In this document: positions 1 through 9,231 of the stretch, piece by piece
How positions within the stretch are numbered: position 1 is the stretch's first letter
Layout of the letters: the number at the start of each line of letters is the position of its first letter
The notes under the pieces: model-generated
What the model was told of the DNA's origin: nothing
What the model saw: only the letters and a program-made list of their open reading frames with translations
Databases searched by the model: none
Position numbers and translations under genes: made by a program
Source of the DNA: Candidatus Poribacteria bacterium
Lineage (GTDB): Bacteria; Poribacteria; WGA-4E; WGA-3G
DNA length: 64,000 nt
NCBI GenBank assembly: GCA_009839745.1
Contig: VXPE01000003.1
Span: 44,780 to 108,779 of the forward strand
Reading direction: 5' to 3'

Positions 1-1388
1 ATAGGGGCACCTTGCGCGCCAAAAGCGTCGCTCGCCTCAGTTGCTATAAAGGTCTGTTCACTCACATCGGTAAACGTTAAATTTCCATTATTGTCTTTGT
101 GATTGTGATTCCGATACATCGTGAGACTGGTGCGTCCCGACAAAAGGTCGAGATCCCCATCATGGTCAAAATCAACAGGCAGCAGCAGACCTGTTTCGTA
201 TACCGACTTCTGCAGTTGAACGAGGGGTGATGTCCCCCAATTTCCATCTGCATCCATGTGAAGGGACGTTATTCCTTCGCGGGTTTGGAGTAAAAATTCC
301 TGTATCCCATCTTTATCCAGATCTACCAACGCGACGGCGTGCGGTAGTAAAGCCTGCTGTTCCAGTATCTCTTGAACCTCTCGGACAGGGATAAACTGCT
401 CACCCGTATTTTGAAAGAGCATCCCCGTGAGTGTTGTATAGAGATCCAAATCGCCATCGCCATCGTAGTCGCTCAGCAAAACATCTACGAAACGCAAAGG
501 CACCCCTTCGACGTTACCGAGTCCAAGTTCTTCGGTAACATCCACAAAATCTACTGTAATCGGGGTTCTCTTTTTGGCTGTAATCCGAGTCTTGAATCCT
601 GGACGAAACATTTCTATGGGATGTCCGAGGATGTCGGTAACCAGTTCACCGATGCCCTGTTGATAACGTGGGCTCGCCCGTTGCACATTCTCAAAAATTC
701 GGATGTTTCGAGTAGCGATTTTCAGGTCGCCTTGTTGTATCGCAGTTATCCCTTGTGTGAGATATTTCAGTTTTTCTGGGTCAATATCGCCTAAAAGGAG
801 CATCAACTCTTGACAAAGATTTTCGGCATCTTCAAGTTTCTCCTGTGCCAAAAGTCCTTGTGTCAATTTCAACAGCACAACGATATTTACCGGAGAACGT
901 GCGTGGAGTTCCTGCAGATGTCGAACTGCTTCCTGCTGCGCTTCCGGATCGTTGCGTTGTGCCAGATAATGGCGGATCAGTTTATAGCGAAACTCCAACT
1001 CATCGGGTGCCAACCGCACGGCTTCCTTCATCGCCTTCACGGCTAATTCGCTCTGTCCTTGGAGTTGATAGACTTCGGACAAGATGAAGTGTAATTGACT
1101 GTCCATCGGTGCGACAGCGATTCCACGTTTGACCCATTCTTCAGCGGTATCTGCCTGCTGTAGACGTAGGTATGCGACAGCGAGGTTGCCGTAACCGATC
1201 GCTTCATCGGGAAGCAGTTTAATAAGTGCCGTAAACGCCTCGACTGCTTTCGAGGGCTGCGATTCTTCGAGATACGCCAACCCTAAATTCTGGTGTCGGA
1301 TCGCATCCTCGATGATTTGCGTGCTTTTCATCTCTTGGGCATTTACCGTCCAAACGGCAAAAAACCCTATCAAGAGCAGTATATACAT
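1..1388 (-). CDS. Secreted TPR and FG-GAP/VCBS repeat protein (partial)
   Basis: The gene reads leftwards and runs off the window, so its C-terminus is not seen; about 462 codons are present. Translation from the ATG at 1388 begins with a hydrophobic signal peptide (MYILLLIGFFAVWTVNAQ). It continues with tetratricopeptide-type helices over roughly residues 25-240 (motifs such as AVEAFTALIKLLPDEA and AVKAMKEAVRLAPDE). After about residue 290 come calcium-binding-like FG-GAP/VCBS blades with the cores DYDGDGDLDLY and DFDHDGDLDLL. Proteins of this layout are exported, and the repeats mediate protein or carbohydrate contacts; no enzyme activity is implied. The region upstream of the start holds three tandem copies of a repeat. 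Several rightward open frames over this gene are shadows. The identity of the family is firm, the biological role unknown. Confidence 0.8.
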   Translation of the reverse strand, partial: MYILLLIGFFAVWTVNAQEMKSTQIIEDAIRHQNLGLAYLEESQPSKAVEAFTALIKLLPDEAIGYGNLAVAYLRLQQADTAEEWVKRGIAVAPMDSQLHFILSEVYQLQGQSELAVKAMKEAVRLAPDELEFRYKLIRHYLAQRNDPEAQQEAVRHLQELHARSPVNIVVLLKLTQGLLAQEKLEDAENLCQELMLLLGDIDPEKLKYLTQGITAIQQGDLKIATRNIRIFENVQRASPRYQQGIGELVTDILGHPIEMFRPGFKTRITAKKRTPITVDFVDVTEELGLGNVEGVPLRFVDVLLSDYDGDGDLDLYTTLTGMLFQNTGEQFIPVREVQEILEQQALLPHAVALVDLDKDGIQEFLLQTREGITSLHMDADGNWGTSPLVQLQKSVYETGLLLPVDFDHDGDLDLLSGRTSLTMYRNHNHKDNNGNLTFTDVSEQTFIATEASDAFGAQGAP

Positions 1389-1408
1389 TGTGTATTTTCT
1401 TATTTTAA

Positions 1409-1745
1409 TTTTTCCTTGCGGTTCGGTCAGGAACGTTAGAACGTTTCCGTCCCTTTGCGTATATCCGCCTGCGCCGTTGTTGCAGGCTACATTTTCGTTT
1501 GTATCCTTAAATATCATTTCTTAATTTTTCCTTGCGGTTCGGTCAGGAACGTTAGAACGTTTCCGTCCCTTTGCGTATATCCGCCTGCGCCGTTGTTGCA
1601 GGCTACATTTTCGTTTGTATCCTTAAATATCATTTCTTAACTTTTCCTTGCGGTTCGGTCAAGGGGATTGAAAAAATAAATAACCTCTCCGTAGACCCGC
1701 CTTCCATTACGTTTCAGGCTACATCTTTGTTTGTATTTTTTCATT
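1409..1745. repeat. Tandem 116-bp intergenic repeat, three units
   Basis: Two almost identical 116-bp units lie at 1409-1524 and 1525-1640. A third, diverged unit follows from 1641 to about 1745. Each unit starts with a T-rich stretch followed by CCTTGCGGTTCGGTCA and ends with GCAGGCTAC or a relative. Related single copies lie at about 33648 and 46573. Short frames inside the units repeat the same peptide only because the DNA repeats. There are no unique spacers, so it is not a CRISPR array. Confidence 0.9.
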
Positions 1746-1746
1746 T

Positions 1747-2001
1747 TTATTCTTTCTGAATGTCTTCTGCGGCATCTCGGATTGCCTGTCGTATGCTGTT
1801 CCGTCGGAGTCTGAGTGAATCTTCCAGCTGCTTGAGGTGCAGCAGCCACGACTCCTTAGAATCACCTTCTTCTGTGCCAAATCCATCTGTAATGGAAAGG
1901 CGAATATATTTTAAGCGTTCTGTCTGTAGGACCTTCATTTGCGCATCGTAGTCCTCGATCCCGGATTCTAACAGAGAGATCAGTTCCCGAATCTTTTCCA
2001 A
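1747..2001 (-). CDS. Small coiled-coil protein of unknown function
   Basis: An 84-residue acidic and basic heptad-rich protein (MEKIRELISLLESGIEDYDA...). It is probably one or two long helices, with no Cys and no signal peptide. The start codon is TTG, preceded by a good AAGGAGCC Shine-Dalgarno sequence about 7 bases upstream, which is the main reason for accepting so short a gene. It lies between the partial TPR/FG-GAP gene and another unknown coiled-coil gene on the same strand. I do not recognise a family. The third unit of the upstream tandem repeat abuts its 3' end. Confidence 0.5.
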   Translation of the reverse strand: MEKIRELISLLESGIEDYDAQMKVLQTERLKYIRLSITDGFGTEEGDSKESWLLHLKQLEDSLRLRRNSIRQAIRDAAEDIQKE

Positions 2002-2624
2002 TGTCCGGCTCCTTTTTTTAATTTATGGTCCTCTGGGCTGCGCTCCATTACATTACGCGCAGGTTCTTGGTGCAATTCACGCAAGACAGGTTCGTTGAAA
2101 CCCTTTTGTAATAATTAACCAAAAACCACCGCGTAACATTGTTCCGTGGGGTCCCTATGGAGAAAACCTGCACCAGAAGGCCATAGGAAAAATGTCAGCA
2201 ACGAGGATTGAGAAATTAGTTTATCTTATTTTACGTTTGCAATCAAACAAAAATCTGAATTGCGGATGATCGCGGATGATACAGATTACGCGGATTTGGG
2301 GTATGTCTATAACGCCTCTATGCCGCTCCTACGGAGCTCAAAAGAGGTGGGTCTCTTTTTTCTATAAACATAGCGTTCCTACGGAACTCAAGAGGTTCGA
2401 TGCCTCTGTCTTGAGGGTCTTTAGTCCTGTAAGGACGTTATGTTTATAGCAGCGTTTTCCTTAGAACCACAGGTTCCCTATAAGGGGCATGTCTATAACT
2501 GCTATATGCCGCTCCTACGGAGCTCAAAAGAGGGGTCTCTTTTTTCTATAAACATAGCGTTCCTACGGAACTCAAGAGGTTCGATGGCATCAGAAATGAA
2601 TTTGGAGGAAAAATATGGGGGCTA
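2002..2624. repeat. Intergenic region with duplicated hairpin repeat
   Basis: No gene is supported here. A segment of about 100 bp occurs twice (about 2301-2403 and 2488-2587). It contains the short palindromes GCTCCTACGGAGC and GTTCCTACGGAAC, each set next to a TCTATAA box. The same kind of element (TATAAACATA followed by a 6-bp-arm hairpin with a CTACGG core) is seen near 3757 and 58511-58600. A sequence resembling 'gcggatgatcgcggatgat...acgcggat' near 2262-2297 belongs to another dispersed repeat. Confidence 0.7.
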
Positions 2625-3332
2625 TCACCATTCTTGGGGCGTATATGTGGCGTGTAGGCTTGCGACACCTGATAGCTTTGTCTCCAGTGTTTTGAGAGAG
2701 ATAAATAATTTCATCAATTGTTGTTCTTCCTTCATCCGGACGTTATACCACTTGAGAAGCGACTGATCTGTGGCGTGGAGCCTTCGGAAACAGTCGTCGC
2801 GTTCCCCTGGCAGTAGGGCTTCTGCGTATTCCGTCTGGTAATGGCTATGCTGTTCGTGTAGGTGGTCGATGCGGGTATCAATTTTTTGTAGACGCTTGGT
2901 CTGTGCCTCAACACGGGTGAGGAGTGTATCCTTCAACTTGCTGTCTATCCGGTCATACGTATGTCCGAGTGTCTGACGGACGTGTTCTTGGTGGAGATTG
3001 TAAAGGGTCTTATACCGGGAATGTGCGAAGACAGCACTGGTGGGGTCACAGGTTCGGAGTCGATCGGAGAGTCTTTTTCTGAAAGTATCGTCTGCGTCGG
3101 CCTGCTCTTGCAGCTTGGGGAACGTCTCAATCAGTATGAGGACGACATCCCCCCGTGCGAAACCTCTGGCAAACAAACTGATGGCAAATTCGATCTCATC
3201 GGGTGAGAGATGGATCGGTGGCAAGGCTGCGATTTCTCGGACCTCTTCAAGTTGCATGTCGTCATAAACAATTGGTTTCTCTTCAACGGCGCGTGGCAAC
3301 TGTGGGTTTTGGTTCTGGTGTTTTTTGCTCAT
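2625..3332 (-). CDS. Hypothetical cytosolic coiled-coil protein
   Basis: A 235-residue protein that I do not recognise. It has a Pro/Gln-rich N-terminus. A central amphipathic segment (ARGFARGDVVLILIETFP, about residues 54-72) could be a helix-turn-helix-like pair. Residues about 130-225 are long and charged, predicted coiled coil, ending in a compact tail. No signal peptide or membrane helix is visible. The start ATG at 3332 is preceded by AAAGGAGCTAAAAA, a strong ribosome binding site. That site sits inside a perfect 45-bp tandem duplication, so a second Shine-Dalgarno copy lies 45 bp further upstream. A role in nucleic-acid binding is only a guess. Confidence 0.65.
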   Translation of the reverse strand: MSKKHQNQNPQLPRAVEEKPIVYDDMQLEEVREIAALPPIHLSPDEIEFAISLFARGFARGDVVLILIETFPKLQEQADADDTFRKRLSDRLRTCDPTSAVFAHSRYKTLYNLHQEHVRQTLGHTYDRIDSKLKDTLLTRVEAQTKRLQKIDTRIDHLHEQHSHYQTEYAEALLPGERDDCFRRLHATDQSLLKWYNVRMKEEQQLMKLFISLKTLETKLSGVASLHATYTPQEW

Positions 3333-3335
3333 TTT

Positions 3336-3425
3336 TTAGCTCCTTTAGCGAAATGCTGCGAATTACAGCGAAAAATATCGTTAGCTCCTTTAGCGAAATG
3401 CTGCGAATTACAGCGAAAAATATCG
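3336..3425. repeat. Perfect 45-bp tandem duplication carrying a ribosome binding site
   Basis: Two identical 45-bp units (3336-3380, 3381-3425) stand head to tail just upstream of the leftward gene starting at 3332. Each contains, on the minus strand, the sequence CGCTAAAGGAGC that serves as its Shine-Dalgarno site. Confidence 0.9.
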
Positions 3426-4069
3426 TCTCCTCGATTTTTGTAGGAGGATCGGTGATCTATAGAAATCACAATTCAGCGTGTAAAAAAGCAGGTAACGTAT
3501 GCGTCTAACTCTCAACGCGTTGGTTACCAGATGATGCGTCTGCCTCGTGAGATTCTCACAGAGTTGTCGCGTCAAATATAGCACAAGCACAGGAGACCAA
3601 CGGTTTCCTATGCTACAATTGTCCAAAGTTCACGAGTGGTACTAAATAACGATTTGTAAAATATTAATTCACATAAGAATAACGTTTTGTCCGCAATTCT
3701 CATATATGGATATGATTTTAGTCCCGTAGGGTTTATTTGCTTGGGTATTTCTTCAATATGTTTATAGAAATGCGTCATTAACACCTCTTTTTAGTCCGGT
3801 AGGGACGGTATGTTTATGGGATAATATCAATATCTGTGAAAATAATAAAAACAATGAGTTAATTGGCACAAGCCGTAAAACTTAGTAATAATATTGTATC
3901 CAAAAACATATTTTTAGTCAACATAAAAATAGATATTCTACAGAATGATTCAGTCTTAGAAATTTATCAGATTTTTTGGAATGTGAAGGTTGTTTTCGCA
4001 GGATCGGGGTTCCTAACATTCGGCGAAAAAATGGAAAACTAAAGAGCTCTCCCTAATTTTTCGTATCTA
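3426..4069. other. A+T-rich intergenic region
   Basis: No coding sequence is supported. It holds one copy of the TATAAACAT-type hairpin repeat near 3757-3820. The DNA around 3830-3990 is markedly A+T-rich compared with flanking genes, which is common at the edge of horizontally acquired islands. The mod promoter follows at 4070. Confidence 0.5.
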
Positions 4070-4098
4070 TTGCAACGATCTCATATTCGTGTTAATAT
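4070..4098 (+). promoter_or_regulatory. Promoter of the mod gene
   Basis: TTGCAA (4070-4075) and TAATAT (4093-4098) are separated by exactly 17 bp, a sigma70-like layout. Transcription would start near 4105. That excludes the upstream GTG at 4089 as the start of mod and supports the ATG at 4134. Confidence 0.55.
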
Positions 4099-4133
4099 GT
4101 GTAGTATCATGTAGCACGAGAGGAGAAGACACA

Positions 4134-6794
4134 ATGCCGAAAAAACCGATTGAGCATTATGAACACCCAGACACACTTCCGAACAACCCGACACAAGAAT
4201 TGAGTGGTTTCGCCGAAGATGAGGAATATGCACCCACCCGTTACCCACGTGATACTGCATTAGACCCGCAACTGGTCTGGAAAGGCAAGGACCAACAGAA
4301 CGATAGCGATCTTGAGGTTCAAACTGTCCCTATCTACACACAAGAACACATCCAACCGCAAGCGATTATTGAAAATCTGCGGGCACAAAAACGGCGGGAA
4401 TCCGATCAAACCGAAATGCTGTTTGAAGGGTTCAACGACCTTGACTTTTCCCAAAAGATTGAGTTCTATCAGCACGAGCAGAATTGGCACAACCGCTTTA
4501 TCCTGGGAGATTCACTCGCGGTGATGAACTCCCTCGCTGAAAAGGAACATCTCAAGGGACAGGTGCAGATGATTTACCTTGACCCGCCTTACGGTATCAA
4601 ATTTAGTAGTAATTGGCAGGTTAGCACCCGAAAGCGTGAAGTCAGTGATACGAAAGTAGAAGACGTTACACCGCAGCCAGAACAAGTGAAAGCGTTTCGT
4701 GATACGTGGGAACTCGGCATTCATTCTTACCTTACTTACCTCCGCGATCGCCTAACTGTTGCTTATGAACTGCTCGCGAATAGTGGCAGTATCTTTGTTC
4801 AGATTAGTGATGAGAACGTCCACCGCGTGAGATGCTTATTAGATGAGGTATTTGGAAGTGAAAACTTTGTAGGAGAGATTGTTTTTAAAACCCGTAGTAC
4901 ATCTACGAGCAAGCATCTGTCAATTCTAAATGATTTCATCCTTTGGTATGCAAAAGATCGCGAGCAGTTAAAATTTTACCCTTTATTTATGAAAAAGGAG
5001 CTCAGTTCAAGGTTTTCTACAGCAGAACTACCGAATAGCAAAACAGTCCCTGCTTTTTCTAATGGAAATCCAATCGTGGATCTTCCTGAAGGCACTAATT
5101 TTTTCTCCAGTAGCAGCTTAGCCTCTACCTCTGGGAGTGGAATAGCCACCTTACCTTTTATATTTCGCAATCAGGAATACAACCCGGCAACAGGCCGGGG
5201 CTGGCGATGCAGCTCTGACGGATTATCACGATTGGCAAAATCAGATAGGATAATTTCGACTGATGCAACCATCCGTTATAAATTTTACTTTTCCGATTTT
5301 CCTTACATGGAGCTAGGAAATCTTTGGACTGATCAGCTTTCTGCTCAAGATAAAAGTTATATTGTTCAAACAAATGCAACTGTTCTTCAACGCTGCATGC
5401 TGATGACAACCGACCCCGGCGATCTCGTCTTGGATCCAACCTGTGGCAGTGGCACGACCGCATATGTCGCTGAACAGTGGGGTAGACGCTGGATAACAGT
5501 AGATACGTCCCGCGTCGCGCTCGCGTTAGCACGCACTCGTCTTATGGCTGCTCAGTATCCCTATTATCAGCTTGAGGATGCAAACGACATCAAGCAAGGA
5601 TTTGCCTATCAAACCGCACCGCATGTCACTCTCTCAGACATAGCAAATAATACAGAGATTGACGACATCCATACTGAATATGCGAAGAAATTGGATCCGC
5701 TGCGTGCAGCAATGAACCACCTTATCGGGCAGAACTGGGAGGAATGGGAAGTTCCGATCGAAATTAACCCAAAGTCGGATGCGGAGTTCCAGAAGTTGCA
5801 TCGTCAATGGCTCTCTCTCAAGCGTGAGCGGCAACAGGAAATGGATGCCTCCACCGCCCGGCGTGTCAAAAATGAAATCCTCTACGATTGGCCTTATGAA
5901 GATAGAAAACGGGTTCGTGTTACAGGTCCCTTTACCATGGAGAGCCTATCGCCACACCTCGTTTTGGATCCTTCGGATACTGAAGATACTGCACCAAAGA
6001 CCACTTCTTCCAAAACTTCGCAGGATTACCATCAACATATTCTTGAGCATCTTAAAACAGCCGGTGTGCAAACTCGTCTCAAGGATCAGCGCATCACCTT
6101 CGACTGGTTGGAATCACTTCCCGGTGAATGGTTACATGCGGAAGGCGTGCATACGGGTGAGAACGGCGAAACGCAAAGTGTTGCCATTAGTATCGGGCCG
6201 GAGTATGATACGGTGGGTCGTCAATGGATAAAAGAAGCTGCTAAAGCAGCAATACGCCGCATTCCTAAATTTGACATGCTGATTGTTGTTGGGTTTGCCT
6301 TTGAAGGCTACACGGCTGATGAAAGCACGCGCATGGGGCCTCTTACGATTCTACCTGTCAAGATGAGTCCGGAACTCTTAGTGCGTGAACTCAAAAATAC
6401 GGGGGACGGGAACCTGTTCATGGTGTTCGGAGAGCCAGATATTGAGATTGTAGAGCATGAAGATGACACCGTCTCTGTAAAACTCTTGGGTGTAGATGTA
6501 TATGACCCCAAAAAAGGGTTAGCTCGTTCCAATACACCGGACGATATTGCGTGTTGGTTTATTGACACTGCCTATACGGGTGAGGCATTTTTCGTAAGAC
6601 ATGCGTATTTCACTGGGGCAGATGAACCCTATAAACAACTGCAACGCGCGTTGAATTCGGAGATTGACGCGGAGGCGTGGGAAGCACTCTATCGAACGGA
6701 GAGTCTTCCGTTTCCGAAGCCTGAGACGGGTAAGATTGCGGTGAAGGTTATCAATCACTACGGGGATGAGGTGATGAAGGAGTATAAGGTGTAG
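4134..6794 (+). CDS. Beta-class DNA methyltransferase, Mod subunit of a Type III-like system
   Basis: 886 residues. It should methylate adenine N6 or cytosine N4 in a specific sequence using S-adenosylmethionine. The catalytic motif IV (DPPYG, about residue 150) comes before the SAM-binding motif I (LDPTCGSGTT, about residue 434), the order of beta-class enzymes such as Type III Mod. The segment between them (about 230-400) is the likely target-recognition region, and about 300 C-terminal residues have no motif I recognise. At 886 residues it is longer than classical Mod proteins (about 650). The ATG at 4134 has AGAGGAGAAG upstream; the frame is open from a GTG at 4089, but that would lie upstream of the predicted transcript start. 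Its partner nuclease is 4.3 kb downstream, beyond the ATPase-PIN modules, so host DNA would be protected from a separate transcript. Confidence 0.9.
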   Translation: MPKKPIEHYEHPDTLPNNPTQELSGFAEDEEYAPTRYPRDTALDPQLVWKGKDQQNDSDLEVQTVPIYTQEHIQPQAIIENLRAQKRRESDQTEMLFEGFNDLDFSQKIEFYQHEQNWHNRFILGDSLAVMNSLAEKEHLKGQVQMIYLDPPYGIKFSSNWQVSTRKREVSDTKVEDVTPQPEQVKAFRDTWELGIHSYLTYLRDRLTVAYELLANSGSIFVQISDENVHRVRCLLDEVFGSENFVGEIVFKTRSTSTSKHLSILNDFILWYAKDREQLKFYPLFMKKELSSRFSTAELPNSKTVPAFSNGNPIVDLPEGTNFFSSSSLASTSGSGIATLPFIFRNQEYNPATGRGWRCSSDGLSRLAKSDRIISTDATIRYKFYFSDFPYMELGNLWTDQLSAQDKSYIVQTNATVLQRCMLMTTDPGDLVLDPTCGSGTTAYVAEQWGRRWITVDTSRVALALARTRLMAAQYPYYQLEDANDIKQGFAYQTAPHVTLSDIANNTEIDDIHTEYAKKLDPLRAAMNHLIGQNWEEWEVPIEINPKSDAEFQKLHRQWLSLKRERQQEMDASTARRVKNEILYDWPYEDRKRVRVTGPFTMESLSPHLVLDPSDTEDTAPKTTSSKTSQDYHQHILEHLKTAGVQTRLKDQRITFDWLESLPGEWLHAEGVHTGENGETQSVAISIGPEYDTVGRQWIKEAAKAAIRRIPKFDMLIVVGFAFEGYTADESTRMGPLTILPVKMSPELLVRELKNTGDGNLFMVFGEPDIEIVEHEDDTVSVKLLGVDVYDPKKGLARSNTPDDIACWFIDTAYTGEAFFVRHAYFTGADEPYKQLQRALNSEIDAEAWEALYRTESLPFPKPETGKIAVKVINHYGDEVMKEYKV

Positions 6795-7329
6795 GACGGG
6801 TGGTTGTCTGAATCGCGGATTTACACGGATTAGCATTTGTAGCGTAAACTTTTAGTTTGCGTGCATTATGGGGATCAGTATAAGGGGCGTGTGCTATTTG
6901 TCTGAATCGCGGATTATCGCGGAGGACACGGAGGACGCGGATTTTAAGAGGACGTTCATTGTCTGAATCGCGGATTTACACAGATTATGCGGATTATCAC
7001 GGATTTTAAGAGACGTTTTCTGCAAATCCATATCTTTCCACAGTTTAGGGGTGTATAAATATTTTGGCAGCGTCCCCGAGTCCCTCAGACATAGCACTCC
7101 GCTGGAGTGCCGTGGTTTGGGCATTCCGAGTTCTATAGACATATCACACCTTTGGTGTGAAGAGATCCTGACTTATCAAGAGGGGCCTCTTTGCTCCAGC
7201 GGAGCAATATGTCTATAGAAAAATGTGCGTCATGTACCCGCACTCCAGCGGAGTGCTATGTAAACCAACCCAACATAACAAAAAAATCAATGCTTTGTCA
7301 AAACCTTTATACACCCGTTTAGATTTACC
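6795..7329. repeat. Repeat-filled spacer inside the defence island
   Basis: No gene is supported. The region holds three copies of a GTCTGAATCGCGGATT repeat (near 6808, 6898 and 6959) and a GTAGCGTAAACTTTTAG-type palindrome (near 6839). It also holds a row of four perfect 17-bp hairpins at 7094-7110, 7144-7160, 7191-7207 and 7240-7256, with arms such as GCACTCC/GGAGTGC. It separates mod from the ATPase operon and may contain the mod terminator. Confidence 0.75.
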
Positions 7330-7373
7330 TTGAATTGCCTTGAGAAACTGCGTATAATAGGGATAAATGGAGG
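7330..7373 (+). promoter_or_regulatory. Promoter and ribosome binding site of the ATPase-PIN-Res operon
   Basis: TTGAAT (7330-7335) and a consensus TATAAT (7353-7358) are spaced by 17 bp. The expected start near 7365 gives a very short leader, with GGAGG at 7369-7373 and the ATG at 7380. The operon is therefore expressed independently of mod. Confidence 0.75.
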
Positions 7374-7379
7374 CAAAAA

Positions 7380-8699
7380 ATGATTACGCATATACGGGTA
7401 AAGAACTTCAAATCGTGGAAAGATAGCGGGCAGGTGGACCTCGCGCCATTGACGGGCTTTTTTGGCACGAACAGTTCTGGGAAAAGTAGTTTGTTGCAGA
7501 TGCTGTTGTTGCTTAAACAGACTGTTGGGAGCGACCAGATTCTCTTCTTGGGTGACGAAACCTCTCTTGTTAATCTTGGCAGTTTCGATGAAGTCATTCA
7601 TAGGCACAATTCAGAGGTAACGCTTGGGTTGGAGTTCGGATGTAAACTTCAAGAGCCATTAACTATAATGACCCTTCAAGAACACGATAGATACATAGGA
7701 AGTTATGACTTGGTTCCGTTGGATATTGATAGTTTCACTTTCGACACTGCTATCAGTGGAAGTAAGGTCGATAGGACTCTTGAACACTTTTCTTACACAG
7801 TTGGACCTGAGGCGATTCAGAGAATAGCATACCGAAAATGGCACCTTTATTATGGAGATATAAAGAAGGCACCAATAGGAATAAAAAACTGCTATATGAC
7901 ATCGGAAGGACTATCAGATGAATTTTTAGGTCCGCTTTCTGCTGTGTTTGAAGAACTATTTGCCGGTGTCTATTATCTTGGACCAACTCGCGTTCACCCG
8001 CAGCGCTATTATTATTGGGAAAAGACACATCCTAAGGAGGTAGATCTGTGGGGGAATAAAGCGGTTGACGCGCTACTCTCTGCGCGCGTTCAACAATTAA
8101 CAACCGCCTACAATGGAAAAAGTGTCCCAATTGAGGAGCGGATATCTAAATGGCTTCAAAAGATGGAACTCGCTCACTCTTTTCGGCTTATTCCGATCGG
8201 GGACCTTGATGATAACAATTACGAAATTCGCATCCGAAAAACCCCGAGTAGCGCAGAAGTCACGTTAGCCGACCTGGGGCATGGAGTCGGTGATTTGTTC
8301 CCTTTGCTGGTGCATTGTTGTTATGTACCAGAAGGATCAACGCTAATTTTGGAGCAACCCGGCATCCATCTTCACCCGATGGCACAAGCCGATCTTGCAG
8401 ATTTATTTTTAGAGGTTATCAGGGAGCGCAATTTGCAAATTTTGGTAGAGAGCCATAGCGAACATCTCTTAACCCGTCTCCAACGCCGAATCGCTGAAAA
8501 GGAGATTGATCAGAACGATGTCGCCCTCTATTTCTGCCGGAATATCGACGGGGAGTCAACCAAAGAGCGGCTGGAAGTAACTGAATCAGGGGACATCAAA
8601 AACTGGCCCGACAACTTCTTTGGCGATGTGATGGGTGATATGTTTGCTATGACTGACAAACAGGCCGAACACCTAAACGACCAGGATCCGGAGGGTTAA
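7380..8699 (+). CDS. DUF3696-like AAA/ABC-type ATPase, module copy 1
   Basis: 439 residues, a soluble ABC-type ATPase of the AAA_15/AAA_21 group. It has the N-terminus MITHIRVKNFKSWKDSG, a Walker A box GTNSSGKSS (residues 29-37), and a late Walker B region LILEQPGIHLHP (about 321-332) followed by the switch motif ESHSEHLLTRL. The C-terminus (IKNWPDNFFGD) resembles DUF3696. Such ATPases act as sensors or gates for an attached nuclease in OLD, PARIS and Septu-like defence systems. In this copy the residue after the Walker B Glu is Gln326, whereas copy 2 has Glu324. Its stop codon overlaps the start of the PIN gene (TAATG), so translation is probably coupled. The first 51 residues differ from copy 2 at only four positions, while residues about 85-200 are diverged. 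Confidence 0.85.
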   Translation: MITHIRVKNFKSWKDSGQVDLAPLTGFFGTNSSGKSSLLQMLLLLKQTVGSDQILFLGDETSLVNLGSFDEVIHRHNSEVTLGLEFGCKLQEPLTIMTLQEHDRYIGSYDLVPLDIDSFTFDTAISGSKVDRTLEHFSYTVGPEAIQRIAYRKWHLYYGDIKKAPIGIKNCYMTSEGLSDEFLGPLSAVFEELFAGVYYLGPTRVHPQRYYYWEKTHPKEVDLWGNKAVDALLSARVQQLTTAYNGKSVPIEERISKWLQKMELAHSFRLIPIGDLDDNNYEIRIRKTPSSAEVTLADLGHGVGDLFPLLVHCCYVPEGSTLILEQPGIHLHPMAQADLADLFLEVIRERNLQILVESHSEHLLTRLQRRIAEKEIDQNDVALYFCRNIDGESTKERLEVTESGDIKNWPDNFFGDVMGDMFAMTDKQAEHLNDQDPEG

Positions 8700-9205
8700 T
8701 GGACGCTGTTATAATTGATACGAATGTGATGGTGGTTGCAAATGGGAAAGCCGCTGCACCGCAGGCGCGTTGCAAATGCATTATCCGTTGTCGGGCGCGG
8801 CTCGCTGAGATCCTCCGGGAATCTGAAAGAGTTCTCCTTGATGATAAAAAACGAATAATTCAAGAGTACCGAAGAAACCTGAATAAAAAGGGGCGCGGAT
8901 TTGGAGATCGGTTTTGGCAAGAATTGGTAAGAAGGATGTGGAATTCAGAGAAAGTTATTAGAGTGCCAATCACACCCTTGGCTGGAAACGGTACCGATTT
9001 TGAAGAATTTCCGAATGATGATGCATCACTAAAAGGCTTTCATAAAAAGGACCGGAAATTTGTGGCGGTTGCGCTTGCATACCAGTCCGACACTGGACAA
9101 GAGGCACCAATTCTAAAAGCGGAGGACAGTGGCTGGGAGGAATTTCGGGAAGCACTTGCTGCCTATGGTGTCCGAGTTGATTCCATCTGTGAAGAGGATA
9201 GTTAG
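8699..9205 (+). CDS. PIN-like nuclease, module copy 1
   Basis: 168 residues. The N-terminal strand AVIIDTNVMVVA and the later acidic residues fit a PIN fold: Asp7, Glu56 (in IIQEYRR), Asp118 (in HKKDRKFVAVA) and Asp143 (in EDSGW). PIN domains are Mg-dependent single-strand nucleases, most often RNases, used as toxins or effectors. The start overlaps the stop of the ATPase upstream by one base. The equivalent protein of copy 2 keeps the same four acidic positions (Asp7, Glu54, Asp116, Asp141) despite low overall identity, which supports the assignment. Copy 1 has a Lys/Arg/Cys-rich stretch around residues 24-35 that copy 2 lacks. The fold is inferred from motifs only; the target (RNA, DNA or tRNA) cannot be told. 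Confidence 0.7.
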   Translation: MDAVIIDTNVMVVANGKAAAPQARCKCIIRCRARLAEILRESERVLLDDKKRIIQEYRRNLNKKGRGFGDRFWQELVRRMWNSEKVIRVPITPLAGNGTDFEEFPNDDASLKGFHKKDRKFVAVALAYQSDTGQEAPILKAEDSGWEEFREALAAYGVRVDSICEEDS

Positions 9206-9231
9206 GATCCACACCAAAGAGGAATAGGAAA

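Noticed and set aside
372..1087. Rightward open frames over the left edge
   Set aside because: They lie antisense to the TPR/FG-GAP gene, whose translation shows clear motifs.
1409..1745. Possible CRISPR array
   Set aside because: The units are directly adjacent, 116 bp long, and have no variable spacers.
1312..1849. Three similar short peptides in a row
   Set aside because: They arise from the tandem 116-bp DNA repeat and have no ribosome binding sites.
3408..3626. Leftward 72-residue frame upstream of the unknown coiled-coil gene
   Set aside because: No ribosome binding site, unusual composition, overlaps the 45-bp tandem duplication.
4089..4133. Longer N-terminus of the methyltransferase from a GTG
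   Set aside because: The GTG would lie upstream of the predicted transcript start, and the ATG at 4134 has a good ribosome binding site.
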